Shown here: positions 32,775 to 42,786 of the stretch, piece after piece | Position numbering within the stretch: the first letter of the stretch is position 1 | Layout of the letters: each line of letters begins with the position of its first letter | From: Leisingera caerulea DSM 24564 | GTDB taxonomy: Bacteria; Pseudomonadota; Alphaproteobacteria; Rhodobacterales; Rhodobacteraceae | Direction of reading: 5' to 3' | Length of the DNA: 64,000 bases | Assembly (NCBI RefSeq): GCF_000473325.1 | Contig: NZ_AXBI01000020.1 | Location: 1 to 64,000 of the forward strand | Notes under the pieces: generated by a model | Database searches by the model: none | Seen by the model: only the letters and a program-made list of their open reading frames with translations | What the model was told of the DNA's origin: nothing | Program-made: the position numbers and the translations under genes

Positions 32775-33191
32775 TCAGGGGGTCAAGTCCGGGCTTGCCG
32801 GTGCAGGGAGTTCCGGGATGGCCGTGCCGAGATGGTCCCGGAACATCCCGGAATATTCCGCATCGAGGCCGTCCCAGCCGTAAGCCGCGCATGCGGATAG
32901 CTGTCCGGTCTCCTCATCCATGGCGATGTCGCCGACGCTGGTGGAACGCGCAGGTGTAGATACGGCAAGAATATTCGCACCTTCGGTCCAATCCGCATCA
33001 ATGTGATTGGTAAGCGGGAACAGCTGATGAATGTCCGGGGACTGTACCCGGGCCACCTCCCGGTACAGGCCGAGGCGCACCGCCTCCTCAACGCGGCCCA
33101 TCATAGCCTGGAAGCGGGCTTCCATGGCGCTGCTTGACGGAGCCATGGGCTCATTGGGGTGGTCGAGATGGAACAGGCGATATACTGGCAT
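32775..33191 (-). CDS. Unknown protein downstream of sbcC, 138 aa
   Basis: Not recognised. Starts MPVYRLFHLDHPNEP at 33191, with GGAGA upstream. An upstream in-frame ATG at 33236 would overlap the sbcC stop and is less likely. Soluble, acidic C-terminus. Third gene of the sbcDC operon. Confidence 0.65.
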   Translation of the reverse strand: MPVYRLFHLDHPNEPMAPSSSAMEARFQAMMGRVEEAVRLGLYREVARVQSPDIHQLFPLTNHIDADWTEGANILAVSTPARSTSVGDIAMDEETGQLSACAAYGWDGLDAEYSGMFRDHLGTAIPELPAPASPDLTP

Positions 33192-33232
33192 TTCTTTCTC
33201 CGAATGCATTCTGCGCACTAGATGCTGGCCGC

Positions 33233-36200
33233 TCATGCGGCCAGCCCGACTTCCACAAGGCTTTTCCCGCTACCGGTGCGGCGCACCTGGACCTGCACGG
33301 GGATCCTGTCCTTCATGGCCTCGACGTGAGAAATGACGCCGATGGTGCGGCCCTGGCTTTGCAGCGCTTCAAGCGCCTCGATGGCAATGTCGAGAGAGTC
33401 CGCATCAAGGCTTCCAAAGCCCTCGTCGATGAAGAGCGTGGCTGCAATTGCGCCCTGCCGCCCCAGGCCCGACAGAGCCAGAGCCAGGGAGAGGGAGATA
33501 AGGAAGCGTTCACCGCCCGAGAGGGAGCGGGTCGATCTGATCTCATCCCCCATGTCATGATCGATGACATGCAGCGCGAGGTCTTCACCGCCCTGGATCA
33601 GCTCATAACGGGGTTTGAGCAGGGCGAGATGCGTGTTGGCGCGCTCCACAAGCACAGACAGGGTCACGAGCTGGGCGATGCGGGCGAATTTGTTGCCGCT
33701 GCTTGAGCCGACCGCCGCGTTCACCGGGATCCAGGTATCGCATTCGGCCTTCTGCTTCTCGATGTCGCGCAGCAGTCCCTGAAGGCGGGTTCTGGCAAGG
33801 TCATCCGTTTCCAGGCGGCCCTGGATCAGGCCGATCCGGGCGCGGCGCTCAGTCTGCCCCTTCTCTTCCGCAGCCATTCTGGCCGAAACATCCTCTTTGG
33901 AGATCGCTGGCAGGCCGGCGGCCATAAGGCGCTCGTGATCCGCTTTACGCTCCTGAAGCGCCGATGACGTCCGGGTCACACGGTCATCCGTGTCGCGAAG
34001 TTTCGCGCGAAGTGCGCTCACCTCAGCATGGCCCAAAGCGAGGATCTCAGAGAGGGTCTCCGGGGATAGCGCAGCATCACGAAGCTCTCCGGAAAGGGCC
34101 GCCTCCGCGGCTGTCAGCGCGGCCTCTGCTTCCGACACGGTTTCCTGCGCCGTTTCGGCCTTCTGCCGGGCGGCGGCCTCCTGTCCCAACGCGGAAGTCA
34201 GAGCCTGATCGTCCTCCTCCTTGCGTTTGGCTGCATCCAGGCGCGCTGCATTGATCCGGCTCCGGTGCGTATTGGTTGGCTCACCGTCCAAGAGACCGGA
34301 ACGCTCCCGGACAAGCCCATCCCGGACACCCGAGCGTTCGGAAACTGTGGCACCCGCCCGCTTCCGGGCCGCCTCGGCGCCCGCCTTCTCGCTCTCAGCC
34401 GAAGAGATTTCCGGAACAAGATCCGTCAAAGCCGCCCTGGTCCGTTCAACGATCCCGGTTTGGGTCGTCCACCATTCGCACAGGCGGGTGAGCTTGCGCA
34501 TCATTTCATCCGGATCCGTGTCCAGATCCTCCGGGGTGGTGCGGGCGGCGGCAAGAGCTGGCGCGATCTCATCAGTGATCTCGCTAAGGCGTGCGCCCAG
34601 GGCTTCGACCCTCTGCGCTGAGAGGGCCTTTTCCTGATCTGCCAGTGCAGCTGCTTCTTTGCGGCCTTCCCGGATAGTGCTCCGCTCTTCGATTTCAGAA
34701 TTGAGCCGGTTTCGCTCCTTGGCGCGCTGGTCGAGTGCAGCACGCAATGCGCTGGCCTCTCGAACAAGGGCGCTGATTTCCTGGCCGCGCGCTTGAAGCT
34801 TTACGTCGACTTCCGACAGTGCGGGGCCTGCACCCACCGGTTCTTCCGGGATGAGGCTGGAAATTCCGGCGACAGCTTCGCGTTCCCGGATGATACTGAA
34901 TTCTGACCGGATGCTGGCAATCGTCCCCCGGCAGCTTTCCGCGTCCTTGCCGGCATGTGCCCTCTGGGCTTCAAAGCCGGCAAGCCGGGATTGTGCCGAA
35001 GACAGATCTTTGGAGGCCGTTTCGAGCGCCTTGCGATGGCCTTCAAGCTCACGGCGCATCCCGGAAGCAAGCTCCGCCAGCGCTTCATCTGCGCTCAAGG
35101 GGTGGTCCGGGGAGCCACAGACCGGGCACGGTTCCCCATCTTCAAGATGAACACGGAGCTGGGCGGCTGCATTGGAGGCGGCCGCTTCCGCCCTCTCGGT
35201 CGGCTGAGAGAGCGCCCGGATGGCAGCTTCCTCAGCGCTGATGCGGCCTTTGGCAACCGCAGCGTCCTTTTCGGCCTGGGCATAACCGGCCTCGGCGGCC
35301 TCCCGGGAAGCCTCTGCTTCCTTCAGGCGCGCCTGAGCCTGATCCGCAGAGCGCGTGTGGCTGCGCAGTTCGCTCACCGCGCCCTGAGCCTGTGTCAGCC
35401 GGGCCATCCGGTCCTGAGGGTCATCCTTCTCGATATCCTGAAGGCGCTGGCTGTCAGCGGCATCTTTCCCGGACAGCTCGGTGATGCGGTTGCGCGCCTG
35501 CCGGTCCGCCTCGTCGAGTTTTTCGATCTCCTTGCGTGCCTTTTCGGCTGCCTGTCCCGCCTTGTCGTTCAGGAGCTGCTGCTCGGCGCGGTCCTTTGAG
35601 ACCTTCGCGCGGGCATCGATCCGCGCGCGCACCTCATCCCAGCGGGATGCCAGTCTTTCCAGTCCCGGGAATTTGGCCAGCCCCTCTTCAGCGGATGCCA
35701 AAGCGTTCTGATGGGATGTCCGTGATTCTTGCAGCTGCGCTGCTTTCCTGGTGGCCAGCCTGAGGGCCTCATCCGCTTCCCGGAGCGCATCTTGCGCGCG
35801 GCTCAGCTCCTCGCCAGCTGTTGCGATCTTGCTGTCGAGGGCAGTCGCCTGATCCCAGAGGGGAGCGAAGGCTTTGAATTCTGCCTCCATTTTGGCGGCC
35901 TGATGCCCGGAAGCCTGAGCCGCGTCGCGCGCCTTCAGGGCGGCAGCTGACCGGGCTTGCAGCGCCTCATTGGCCTGGCTCAGGGAAAGCGCGGCCTGTT
36001 TGGTCTGCTGCCGGGCGTTCACGGCCCGGTCGTATGCCGGACGGATCGGCAATGCGATGTCGATCTGCTGCAGGAAGGAGCGTTCGGAGGCGGCGGCCTC
36101 CTGATCCTGAAGAGCCGCGCTATGAGCTGCGGCGGCCTCTTTCAACCGGGCCTCGGCAGCCTCGGCATCCTTGTACTTCTGAAGATCGGCAGCAAGCGCT

Positions 36201-36967
36201 TTGAGAGTGGCGTCTGCTTTACCGATCTCCCGGGTCAGCTGCCCGCTTTCCAGGCGGAGAGCTTCGCGCTCCTCGTCCGAGAGCGTGCTGTGTTCACCTT
36301 GCCGCGCCTTGAGCCTCTCCAAAGCTTCCCGCGCCTCACCTTCCCGGGCATAGATCCGCTTCGAGATCTCGCGGTAGATCCCGGTCCCGGTGACCTTTTC
36401 CAGAAGGGCGGCACGATCTGCGGTGTCGGCACGCAGGAAGGCGTCGAAATCGCCTTGGGCGAGCAGGCCGCTGCGGCGGAACTCATCGTATTGCAGGCCT
36501 GTCAGGCGCACCACTTCGTCATTGACCGCATTGATCTGAGAGGCCAGCAGCTGGCCGTCCGAAAGCCGGGTCAGGCTGCGTTCAGGTTTCTGCAGGCGCC
36601 CATCGGCTTTGTTGCGCGCGCGACGGATGCCCCATGTCGCCCGGTAGGCTGCGCCATCCGCGGCAATGAATTCGACTTCCGCATATCCAGATGCAGCGCC
36701 CCGGCGGAGCACGCCGCGCGGGTCGCGGGCCTTGATGGTTTCCCCGGACGCATCGGGCACGTCATCATTGATGCCGGAAGAGCTCAGCCGGGGGCATTCC
36801 CCGTACAGCGCCAGGCACATGGCATCCAGGATGGTTGATTTGCCTGCACCGGTCTCGCCAGTGATGGCAAAGAGGCCCGCTGACCGGAGCGGTTCATCGC
36901 GCAGGTCGATCTTGAATTGATCGGCCAGGCTGGCGAGATTGCGCCCGCTGATGGACAGGATCTGCAT
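33233..36967 (-). CDS. sbcC: Exonuclease subunit SbcC (Rad50-like)
   Basis: A 1244-aa SMC-like ATPase. Walker A GETGAGKS at residues 37-44, two long coiled-coil arms, the zinc-hook CPVC at about residue 615, the ABC signature SLSGGERF at about 1147, and Walker B LFIDEGFGSLD at about 1176. With SbcD it cuts hairpins and blocked DNA ends. GGAGG lies seven bases before the ATG at 36967, two bases after the sbcD stop. Such a repair nuclease can protect palindromes or process replication intermediates on this element. Confidence 0.95.
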   Translation of the reverse strand: MQILSISGRNLASLADQFKIDLRDEPLRSAGLFAITGETGAGKSTILDAMCLALYGECPRLSSSGINDDVPDASGETIKARDPRGVLRRGAASGYAEVEFIAADGAAYRATWGIRRARNKADGRLQKPERSLTRLSDGQLLASQINAVNDEVVRLTGLQYDEFRRSGLLAQGDFDAFLRADTADRAALLEKVTGTGIYREISKRIYAREGEAREALERLKARQGEHSTLSDEEREALRLESGQLTREIGKADATLKALAADLQKYKDAEAAEARLKEAAAAHSAALQDQEAAASERSFLQQIDIALPIRPAYDRAVNARQQTKQAALSLSQANEALQARSAAALKARDAAQASGHQAAKMEAEFKAFAPLWDQATALDSKIATAGEELSRAQDALREADEALRLATRKAAQLQESRTSHQNALASAEEGLAKFPGLERLASRWDEVRARIDARAKVSKDRAEQQLLNDKAGQAAEKARKEIEKLDEADRQARNRITELSGKDAADSQRLQDIEKDDPQDRMARLTQAQGAVSELRSHTRSADQAQARLKEAEASREAAEAGYAQAEKDAAVAKGRISAEEAAIRALSQPTERAEAAASNAAAQLRVHLEDGEPCPVCGSPDHPLSADEALAELASGMRRELEGHRKALETASKDLSSAQSRLAGFEAQRAHAGKDAESCRGTIASIRSEFSIIREREAVAGISSLIPEEPVGAGPALSEVDVKLQARGQEISALVREASALRAALDQRAKERNRLNSEIEERSTIREGRKEAAALADQEKALSAQRVEALGARLSEITDEIAPALAAARTTPEDLDTDPDEMMRKLTRLCEWWTTQTGIVERTRAALTDLVPEISSAESEKAGAEAARKRAGATVSERSGVRDGLVRERSGLLDGEPTNTHRSRINAARLDAAKRKEEDDQALTSALGQEAAARQKAETAQETVSEAEAALTAAEAALSGELRDAALSPETLSEILALGHAEVSALRAKLRDTDDRVTRTSSALQERKADHERLMAAGLPAISKEDVSARMAAEEKGQTERRARIGLIQGRLETDDLARTRLQGLLRDIEKQKAECDTWIPVNAAVGSSSGNKFARIAQLVTLSVLVERANTHLALLKPRYELIQGGEDLALHVIDHDMGDEIRSTRSLSGGERFLISLSLALALSGLGRQGAIAATLFIDEGFGSLDADSLDIAIEALEALQSQGRTIGVISHVEAMKDRIPVQVQVRRTGSGKSLVEVGLAA

Positions 36968-36969
36968 GC

Positions 36970-38193
36970 TCAAACCTCCGCCGCAGCATCCCGGAACGCT
37001 GCGAGATGCCGCGCCTCGGGGTCGGTGTCATTGATTTTCCGGAAAGCTTCGATGAAGAGCTTCTCAGGAGTCGTGTCCTGAAGGGAGGCAACCTTCACAA
37101 CAGGTGCATCATTTGCAACATCGCGCTGCACTTTCAGCCCGGCCGTCCGTACCGGATACCCGGAAAGAACCGCTTCGGCTTCTGCAAGAATGACCGAGGC
37201 GGGGCCATCCGCCGACAATGTCCCATAGACAAAGGGCTGCAGATCCGCAGGCGTCTCCGGGTCAAGGTCCAAAGCATCAAGTGCGACCCGGAATTCATCG
37301 AGGGACATGTTGCCGGTTGCGGGCAGGCGGTAGAATTCTGCCGGTCGCGGAATTTCGACATGGCGCCATTCCACATTGCCATCAGCAAGATCAATCAGGG
37401 TTACCCCGTGGCGGTAACGGATCTCTGCGGCGGAAAGCGGAAAACAGGAGCCGGAATACCGGATCCGTCCGCCGTCGAGCGATTGGGGGCCGTGCAGATG
37501 GCCCAAGGCAACATATGCGATGTCTTCATCGAAGACATCGATCGGCAGCGCGTGTTCGCCGCCGATCAGGATGCGCCGTTCTGCGCCCTCGCTTTCCTCG
37601 CCGCCAATGCACGTCAGATGCCCCATCGCGATGATGGGAAGATCCCCGGCAGCGGCGCGGGCAGCCGCGGCCATTTGCCGGTGAAGGCTGCGCGCGGCAT
37701 CAACAATTGGAGATCGGCCCGGGTCGGAGTCCGCAAATGAGAGCCCCGGCATATCCGCGGCGCGAAGGAACGGCACCGCCATGACCACAGCGGCCGGAGC
37801 CCCGTCCGGGCCCGGCACCTCGATGATGTGGCGCTGCAGGTCGACGTCTTCATCCTGGCGGCGGACCGTACCGATGACCTTGGTGCCCTGCCCGGACAAA
37901 ATGGCCTCCGGGGCCTCGAGACGGCCTGCGGGATCGTGGTTTCCCGATGTCATGATGATCAGGAGGTCCGGTCGCCGCCTGCGGAACTCTGCCAGTGCAT
38001 CGAAGAGGATCTTCTGGCTTTCCCCGGAAGGATTGATGCCATCGTAGATGTCCCCGGAAACGAGGAGCACATCAACCTGCTCTTCCTCGATGATCCGGGC
38101 CAGGCGTTCAAAGAACACCCTGTGCTCGCCATCGCGCGCCCACCCATTCAAGCTGTGTCCCAAGTGCCAGTCAGCCGTGTGCAGAAACCGCAA
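36970..38193 (-). CDS. sbcD: Exonuclease subunit SbcD (Mre11-like)
   Basis: A 407-aa nuclease subunit. Phosphoesterase motifs: HTADWHLGH, VSGDIYD, SGNHDPAGR, and GHLHGPQ. The TTG at 38193 with GGAGG five bases upstream puts translation just before RFLHTADWHLGH, the family N-terminus. A longer frame from 38241 lacks that support. It is immediately upstream of sbcC. AGCGAAAAA (38275-38267) lies upstream and is a close variant of the recurrent word. Confidence 0.93.
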   Translation of the reverse strand: MRFLHTADWHLGHSLNGWARDGEHRVFFERLARIIEEEQVDVLLVSGDIYDGINPSGESQKILFDALAEFRRRRPDLLIIMTSGNHDPAGRLEAPEAILSGQGTKVIGTVRRQDEDVDLQRHIIEVPGPDGAPAAVVMAVPFLRAADMPGLSFADSDPGRSPIVDAARSLHRQMAAAARAAAGDLPIIAMGHLTCIGGEESEGAERRILIGGEHALPIDVFDEDIAYVALGHLHGPQSLDGGRIRYSGSCFPLSAAEIRYRHGVTLIDLADGNVEWRHVEIPRPAEFYRLPATGNMSLDEFRVALDALDLDPETPADLQPFVYGTLSADGPASVILAEAEAVLSGYPVRTAGLKVQRDVANDAPVVKVASLQDTTPEKLFIEAFRKINDTDPEARHLAAFRDAAAEV

Positions 38194-38315
38194 TTCATCC
38201 TCCGAAGCAGTCCCGGACAACCTCCGGGGGAATTGTCTCAATCCGCTCCCGGAGGGTACGAAATAGTTTTTCGCTTATCAAGATGTTCTTTTCGCCATAA
38301 GGGCAGGTTTCGAAA

Positions 38316-38324
38316 TGTGGATAA
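38316..38324. promoter_or_regulatory. Single perfect DnaA box
   Basis: TGTGGATAA, the complement of TTATCCACA, between sbcD and the 38398 gene. One box alone does not make an origin. Confidence 0.4.
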
Positions 38325-38338
38325 GTTATTCGGGAATG

Positions 38339-38371
38339 TTTAAGATTTTCGCATTCCGGTTATCCTTGCCG
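38339..38371 (+). promoter_or_regulatory. Possible promoter with TTTTCGCA in the spacer
   Basis: TTTAAG (38339-38344), 16 bases, TATCCT (38361-38366). TTTTCGCA (38346-38353) fills the spacer. TATCCTTGCCG (38361-38371) is shared with the inverted repeat at 8051-8072. It precedes the lipoprotein gene. Confidence 0.4.
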
Positions 38372-38397
38372 AAGCCGAAATTCTGAAAGCACATATC

Positions 38398-38799
38398 ATG
38401 AAATTCACTGCCCTGAGCGCGAGCGCCCTTCTCTTTGCGATTGCGGCCTGCTCAACCTCGAAACAGATGGACATCCCGGATGGGATGGATGATCTGGTTG
38501 AGTATGCGACCGAAACATTTGGACCGAAAGATTCCGGGGACATCTCGGACGTCTTCGGTAAGGCGACCAGTCCCAACAACCCCTATGGCGGCCGCAGGAT
38601 CCCCGCGGGCTACTCTGGCGATTATCATCCTGCCCCTGGGAATGGCGTCTACTGGACGTCCCCGGAAGGATGCACTTATTCCCGGACCCAGGCACCCGGA
38701 TACGAGCCGGAGTGGTATCTCGTCCTCAACCCCCATCACATCGGCAAGCCCAATGCGCACGCGCAGTGCGCTAACACGGTGCGGGAAATGCGGGGCTGA
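38398..38799 (+). CDS. Small lipoprotein, 133 aa
   Basis: A signal peptide ending in AIAAC, the lipobox, with Cys at about residue 18. The mature part contains two more cysteines (EGCTYSR, HAQCAN), which may form a disulfide, plus PNNPYGGRRIPAGYSG. Not recognised beyond that. Hairpins at 38840-38880 separate it from the convergent ligase-like gene. Confidence 0.75.
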   Translation: MKFTALSASALLFAIAACSTSKQMDIPDGMDDLVEYATETFGPKDSGDISDVFGKATSPNNPYGGRRIPAGYSGDYHPAPGNGVYWTSPEGCTYSRTQAPGYEPEWYLVLNPHHIGKPNAHAQCANTVREMRG

Positions 38800-38890
38800 A
38801 GCCCCTGATCCGGCATATTGCCGGTCCGTGCGGCGAGATGCCTGAATGCATCAGGCGCAGCGCCCCGGGCATGCCCGGGACGCTGAAGAC

Positions 38891-40006
38891 TTACATGCTG
38901 AGGCCGGCCGAGGCGTAGCCGGGCTCCTCGGGCTCCGGTTTATAGCTCAGGCGATCCATCCGGCAGTCGCTTTCCGGGATGTCAGTCCGCAGGCCCTTGT
39001 ATGTGGGCTGATAGATCGCGCCGCCTTTGAAGGCGTAGAGGTACTTGACGTCGATCAGGCTGCCCTTGGGAGGAATGCCGGCGTTCGCGGGGATCGTCAC
39101 GTTCCCTACAGCCGTCCAGTTGCTGTCGTCATCCAGCAGCTCAAGCCCGACCGAGCGCTTGCCCGGCCGCGAGTCTCCCACGCGGCAGGTCACGTCCTTC
39201 CAGAATTTGACCTTCAGCACTTGCCCGCCGGAACTGGGCTTGCCCGGGGTATCGAGGCTGTCGCGGTGGCGCAGGATGAAGCCTTCAGCCTTGCGCTCCT
39301 GCAATTCCGGGAGATGCATCGCGAAGAACTCGCGCGCCGGGACCGGAATTTCCACCTGAAGCATTTCGTCCAGCCCGGCCGCCGCGATTTGCTCCTTGAG
39401 ACTCTCCAGAAGGGCGGCGCGCTGGCTGAATGTTGCTTGAGGCGGCAGGTCCGGGTGGCGCTTGATATCGAAGATGACCAGTTTCGACCCAAGATCTTCC
39501 GCATCAACAGCGATCGGGAAACCCAGTGCTTCATGCAGAGCCTTGAAGGCGTCATCAATGGGGGACTGAACGCCAACAGCAATGCCGCTGCGGTTCGAAT
39601 AGACTGCAGATCCGGCATCACAGCTAGCCCCGCGGCGTTCCCCGTCGTGCTTTTCCTGGACGAGCCACTCGTCGCCGAGCTCCAGTGCGTCTTCGAGCGA
39701 AATTTCATTTGAAAGCTGCGCCTGGAAGTCCGTCTTTTCGCCGGCGAACTCGCTGGAAGAGAAGCTCACCCCGTCTTCATGTTCTGTGTAACCGCCTTTG
39801 ATTTTGCTTTTCACGAGTTTTTCGTAGATGGGCAAGGCCGCCTCATACGGCAGGCCTTCTCCCTTGTTTTGGAGCTTGAGAGGTTTGCCGCGGCGCCCGT
39901 TATGGGCGTGGACCGCCCATGCTCCATCCTTTTCGAAGAGGTCAACGTTGTAGACCTTGTCCGAACTGCCCTCGGTTTTGTACAGCTTGACGCTTTTGCT
40001 TTCCAT
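38891..40006 (-). CDS. WGR domain fused to an ATP-dependent ligase-like domain
   Basis: A 371-aa fusion. Residues 1-75 are a WGR domain (VKLYKTEGSSDKVYNVDL ... HNGRRGKPLKL), a DNA-end/nucleic-acid-binding module. The rest is a nucleotidyltransferase: motif I QEKHDGER (the Lys is the adenylated residue), motif III-like KLVIFDI, motif IV KAEGFILRH, motif V VLKVKFWKD. A C-terminal OB-like portion follows. It may seal DNA or RNA nicks. WGR-ligase fusions are uncommon; a second, lone WGR domain is encoded at 49354. TTTCGCA lies 14 bases upstream. Confidence 0.8.
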   Translation of the reverse strand: MESKSVKLYKTEGSSDKVYNVDLFEKDGAWAVHAHNGRRGKPLKLQNKGEGLPYEAALPIYEKLVKSKIKGGYTEHEDGVSFSSSEFAGEKTDFQAQLSNEISLEDALELGDEWLVQEKHDGERRGASCDAGSAVYSNRSGIAVGVQSPIDDAFKALHEALGFPIAVDAEDLGSKLVIFDIKRHPDLPPQATFSQRAALLESLKEQIAAAGLDEMLQVEIPVPAREFFAMHLPELQERKAEGFILRHRDSLDTPGKPSSGGQVLKVKFWKDVTCRVGDSRPGKRSVGLELLDDDSNWTAVGNVTIPANAGIPPKGSLIDVKYLYAFKGGAIYQPTYKGLRTDIPESDCRMDRLSYKPEPEEPGYASAGLSM

Positions 40007-40127
40007 GACTCACTCCGATTTTCGCAAACTCAACGTAGAGGATCGAAGCGATAATGTGAAAATATTTTCGCGTTCAGCCCTGATCCCTTTCCGCGGCCGC
40101 CAGATGCGAGCGGCCGGACCAGGTCAG

Positions 40128-41888
40128 CTAGATTTGCCCCAGGCGGTCCAAGTTGAATTGCACGATTGACTGGCGCGTGAGGATGCCGTCCTCAAGCCAG
40201 CCGCGCTCCGAGCCGCATCTGGACTCGAGCAGGACGAGATCGCGGATCTCCGACGGGTCAATCGGTTCAGAAGAATTGCGGTCCAGCCTGTATTGGAAGC
40301 CCATCAGGTACTTGAGAGCCTCTGCCACCTCCCCGCGGGAGGCGGTTGGGCTTTGGATTACGCCCCGAACATAGAGCAGCATCTTGAGGCGGTCCTCGAA
40401 CGCAGGTTTGCAGGAGCGCGCAATCAGGAGCGGATAGAGCTGCAGGCTCGTGTTCGTGTAAGCATTGAGTTTCTGGGCGATGACTTTGATGTCATTCCCT
40501 CTTGGCACCTTGTTGATGTACTTTCGTGCGCCGGCGATTAGAGCAGGTGTGCTTATGGATAGGCTCGCGGCGATCGCGTCCACTTCAAGTTCGCTGATGC
40601 CGGAGGTGCCGTCCATCCACTTCTTGACCAGCTCGAGGGGGACGTTCAGCTTGGCGTCGGATGCAAGTTTGTCCCTCAAGGTCTTTGCTAGAGCGGCTCT
40701 CCCCGGTCCCTCTAGCTGGAGCCGTTCCACAGCGGCCCGCTTGATGCGCTTACTGATGCCGGGGTCGGCTTGCGGAATCAAAATGCTTTCCAAAATGCCG
40801 CTGAATTCCTCAGGCTTTCTAAGGTTCGTCAATGCGCTGCGCTTTCTGGGTTTGGGAGGGGGGTCGGCCCTTTGGAGGCCGCGCATATTGATGATAGCGC
40901 TGCGCGTTTCCTGATCAGCATCCAGCGCCCGCAATATGGCGTTAAGGCTGGAGGTGTTGGGGCGCAAAAGCCCTTTGAACCATTTTCCGAGAGCGTGATC
41001 TGAGGCCTTTATACCCTGCTCCTGCAGCCGGGGCTTCAACCATTCGTACAAGCCGGTTCCGTATGGGAGGCCTTCTGTATCGAGTAGTGTTTTGATCAGC
41101 CTCATCGCGAGCCTGCGGTGTCGGCCCGCGACTTTCTCTGGAATAGCCCAATCCGGTGTGGAGCCCAGCAACCAGGAGATTTGCACCACGAGTGTCCATC
41201 TCATCTTCTCCGGGTTCCTCATTGCTGAGGCCAGGGAAGTGGGCGTTGCGGGCTCACCTGGCGCTCCTTGCAGTGCGTCCGCCAGGTTCATGATGAAACG
41301 CTTTCCTCGAATTGGGCCGCAAATCGGAGCCAGATCTTTTGCCTGGGGGGTGTCGGTCAACTGCATGGAGCCGTCGAACGCTGCCTTCCCACGGGATGCG
41401 CGGGTGTCTTTCCGGAATTGCCTTTGGTGCAGATAGCCCTTGAAGGTCGGCAGGTGTTTGGCCAGGACCCGACAGGTCTCTGCCCGCGGCGGGTTGTCGC
41501 CTGAGAACAATCCTGCGATCTTATTTCTGTTGCTGGGAACGCCTTCGCTCTCCATGATTTTGGCAAGCCAGGCCACAGGGCTTTCGGTCAGCTCCCCCTT
41601 CACATTGCTGATGTCGGTCAGGATTGCGCGAGCCCCGCTCTGCCATTTCGGCCCGATCCCCATCATCCCCAGAAGGGGCTTGGGGTATTCCCCTATCAGC
41701 ATGCCCAGATGAATGCCCAATGGAGCCGGAAGAGGCAGCTCGCCGGCAAGGTGCCGCTCGATCCTCTCAACACTTGTGGTGTTGCCCGGCAGAGGCTTCA
41801 TGAGCTTGTGAAGCTCCGTTGCGGCCTCCCTCTCATTCAGGGAGGGGAAATGGCTGTCTATGAGTGTCTGGAGCCCGGTTTGAGCCAT
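40128..41888 (-). CDS. Unknown 586-aa protein with repeated HTH-like segments
   Basis: Not recognised as a whole. Several 25-35-residue segments look like degenerate helix-turn-helix units: RNKIAGLFSGDNPPRAETCR, SDHALGKWFKGLLRPNTSSL, VPLELVKKWMDGTSGISELE, and SVERIERHLAGELPLPAPLG. The pattern (recognition-like W.KG/DG, then a short turn, then L..I..AL) recalls lambda-repressor-type folds in tandem. Basic overall. The ATG at 41888 has AGGGGG six bases upstream. It could read long or repeated DNA sites and is a candidate for the element-wide regulator. Confidence 0.7.
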   Translation of the reverse strand: MAQTGLQTLIDSHFPSLNEREAATELHKLMKPLPGNTTSVERIERHLAGELPLPAPLGIHLGMLIGEYPKPLLGMMGIGPKWQSGARAILTDISNVKGELTESPVAWLAKIMESEGVPSNRNKIAGLFSGDNPPRAETCRVLAKHLPTFKGYLHQRQFRKDTRASRGKAAFDGSMQLTDTPQAKDLAPICGPIRGKRFIMNLADALQGAPGEPATPTSLASAMRNPEKMRWTLVVQISWLLGSTPDWAIPEKVAGRHRRLAMRLIKTLLDTEGLPYGTGLYEWLKPRLQEQGIKASDHALGKWFKGLLRPNTSSLNAILRALDADQETRSAIINMRGLQRADPPPKPRKRSALTNLRKPEEFSGILESILIPQADPGISKRIKRAAVERLQLEGPGRAALAKTLRDKLASDAKLNVPLELVKKWMDGTSGISELEVDAIAASLSISTPALIAGARKYINKVPRGNDIKVIAQKLNAYTNTSLQLYPLLIARSCKPAFEDRLKMLLYVRGVIQSPTASRGEVAEALKYLMGFQYRLDRNSSEPIDPSEIRDLVLLESRCGSERGWLEDGILTRQSIVQFNLDRLGQI

Positions 41889-42055
41889 TTGATCCCCCTG
41901 TGGATGAATTGACCGAGCCAATCGCAAATGAGGCTCCGAAATGCAAGGACGAGAAGCTGCGCGCCGGGACCGGGAATGGAAGCTGATGTCCGTTGTTTGC
42001 CGCGCTTCGCATTTTCGCCGCATGCTGGAACACTGCCTGAAAATTGGAGGATCCG

Positions 42056-42622
42056 ATGGACCTGATTTTCGAAGCTGAACATGTTGCCGCGCTCCTGAGC
42101 GCCTCGCTGCGTTCATCCGCAAGGCTGCCTTGCCTGTCACAAATGATGAACCCGGATCTTTGGCGGCAGGATCTGGATCCGTCCCGGATCAGGCTCCTGC
42201 GCCAAGAGCTTGAAACGCTCGGCGTGGTCTTGAGTGTGAGCGCCGATGATATCGACCCGAGCCGGATAGAACCGGGTTTGTGGCTGGTGGGAGGAGAAGG
42301 CGTTTATCTGATGTCCAATGCGCCCATCGAAGATCTGCGCGCCAAAGGAATCCAGCACACCGCATACGCGGAGGGCTGCGACCCCGGACTGGTCTCTCCT
42401 GGGGAATGGATCCGAATGAAGCGGGCCACATTCGGGGGAGATGATGGCGTCGAGTTCTTGTCGTCAGCTTCAGTGTCTGCCGGACTTCCCAAGGCCGGAA
42501 AGTATCGGCTGTTGATCACGCCCGAGACGATGATCCTGCCAGTTCTGCCCAAGGAGCGGCGCATGAGCCTCCCGGAGGCGGGCATGGAGACATGCGACGC
42601 AGTTGGCGTTCCGGATCTTTAA
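42056..42622 (+). CDS. Unknown protein, 188 aa
   Basis: Not recognised. Starts MDLIFEAEHVAALLSASLR, with GGAGG five bases before the ATG. Acidic, soluble, probably mixed alpha/beta. It contains repeated LxPGxxL-like turns (DDIDPSRIEPGLWLV). Divergent from the HTH-like gene. The variant TTCGCATTTTCGC (42006-42018) lies upstream. Confidence 0.65.
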   Translation: MDLIFEAEHVAALLSASLRSSARLPCLSQMMNPDLWRQDLDPSRIRLLRQELETLGVVLSVSADDIDPSRIEPGLWLVGGEGVYLMSNAPIEDLRAKGIQHTAYAEGCDPGLVSPGEWIRMKRATFGGDDGVEFLSSASVSAGLPKAGKYRLLITPETMILPVLPKERRMSLPEAGMETCDAVGVPDL

Positions 42623-42786
42623 TCTTGCAGCATGCGGCCCGCCTGCCGATCGCAGCTGAAAGCCTGCTCATCTAACAGAATTGTACTAGGGATCGCGCAG
42701 GCCCGGCCCCTTACGTTCTTGCGGAGACCGCCGGAAAATGCGAAAAAGTGAGCAAGGGCCGGCAGATCCGGCCAAGAGGATTGACG

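Noticed and set aside
38316..38324. Chromosomal-type origin at the DnaA box near sbcD
   Set aside because: Only one box and no AT-rich unwinding region or initiator nearby; a second perfect match lies inside a gene at about 50367.
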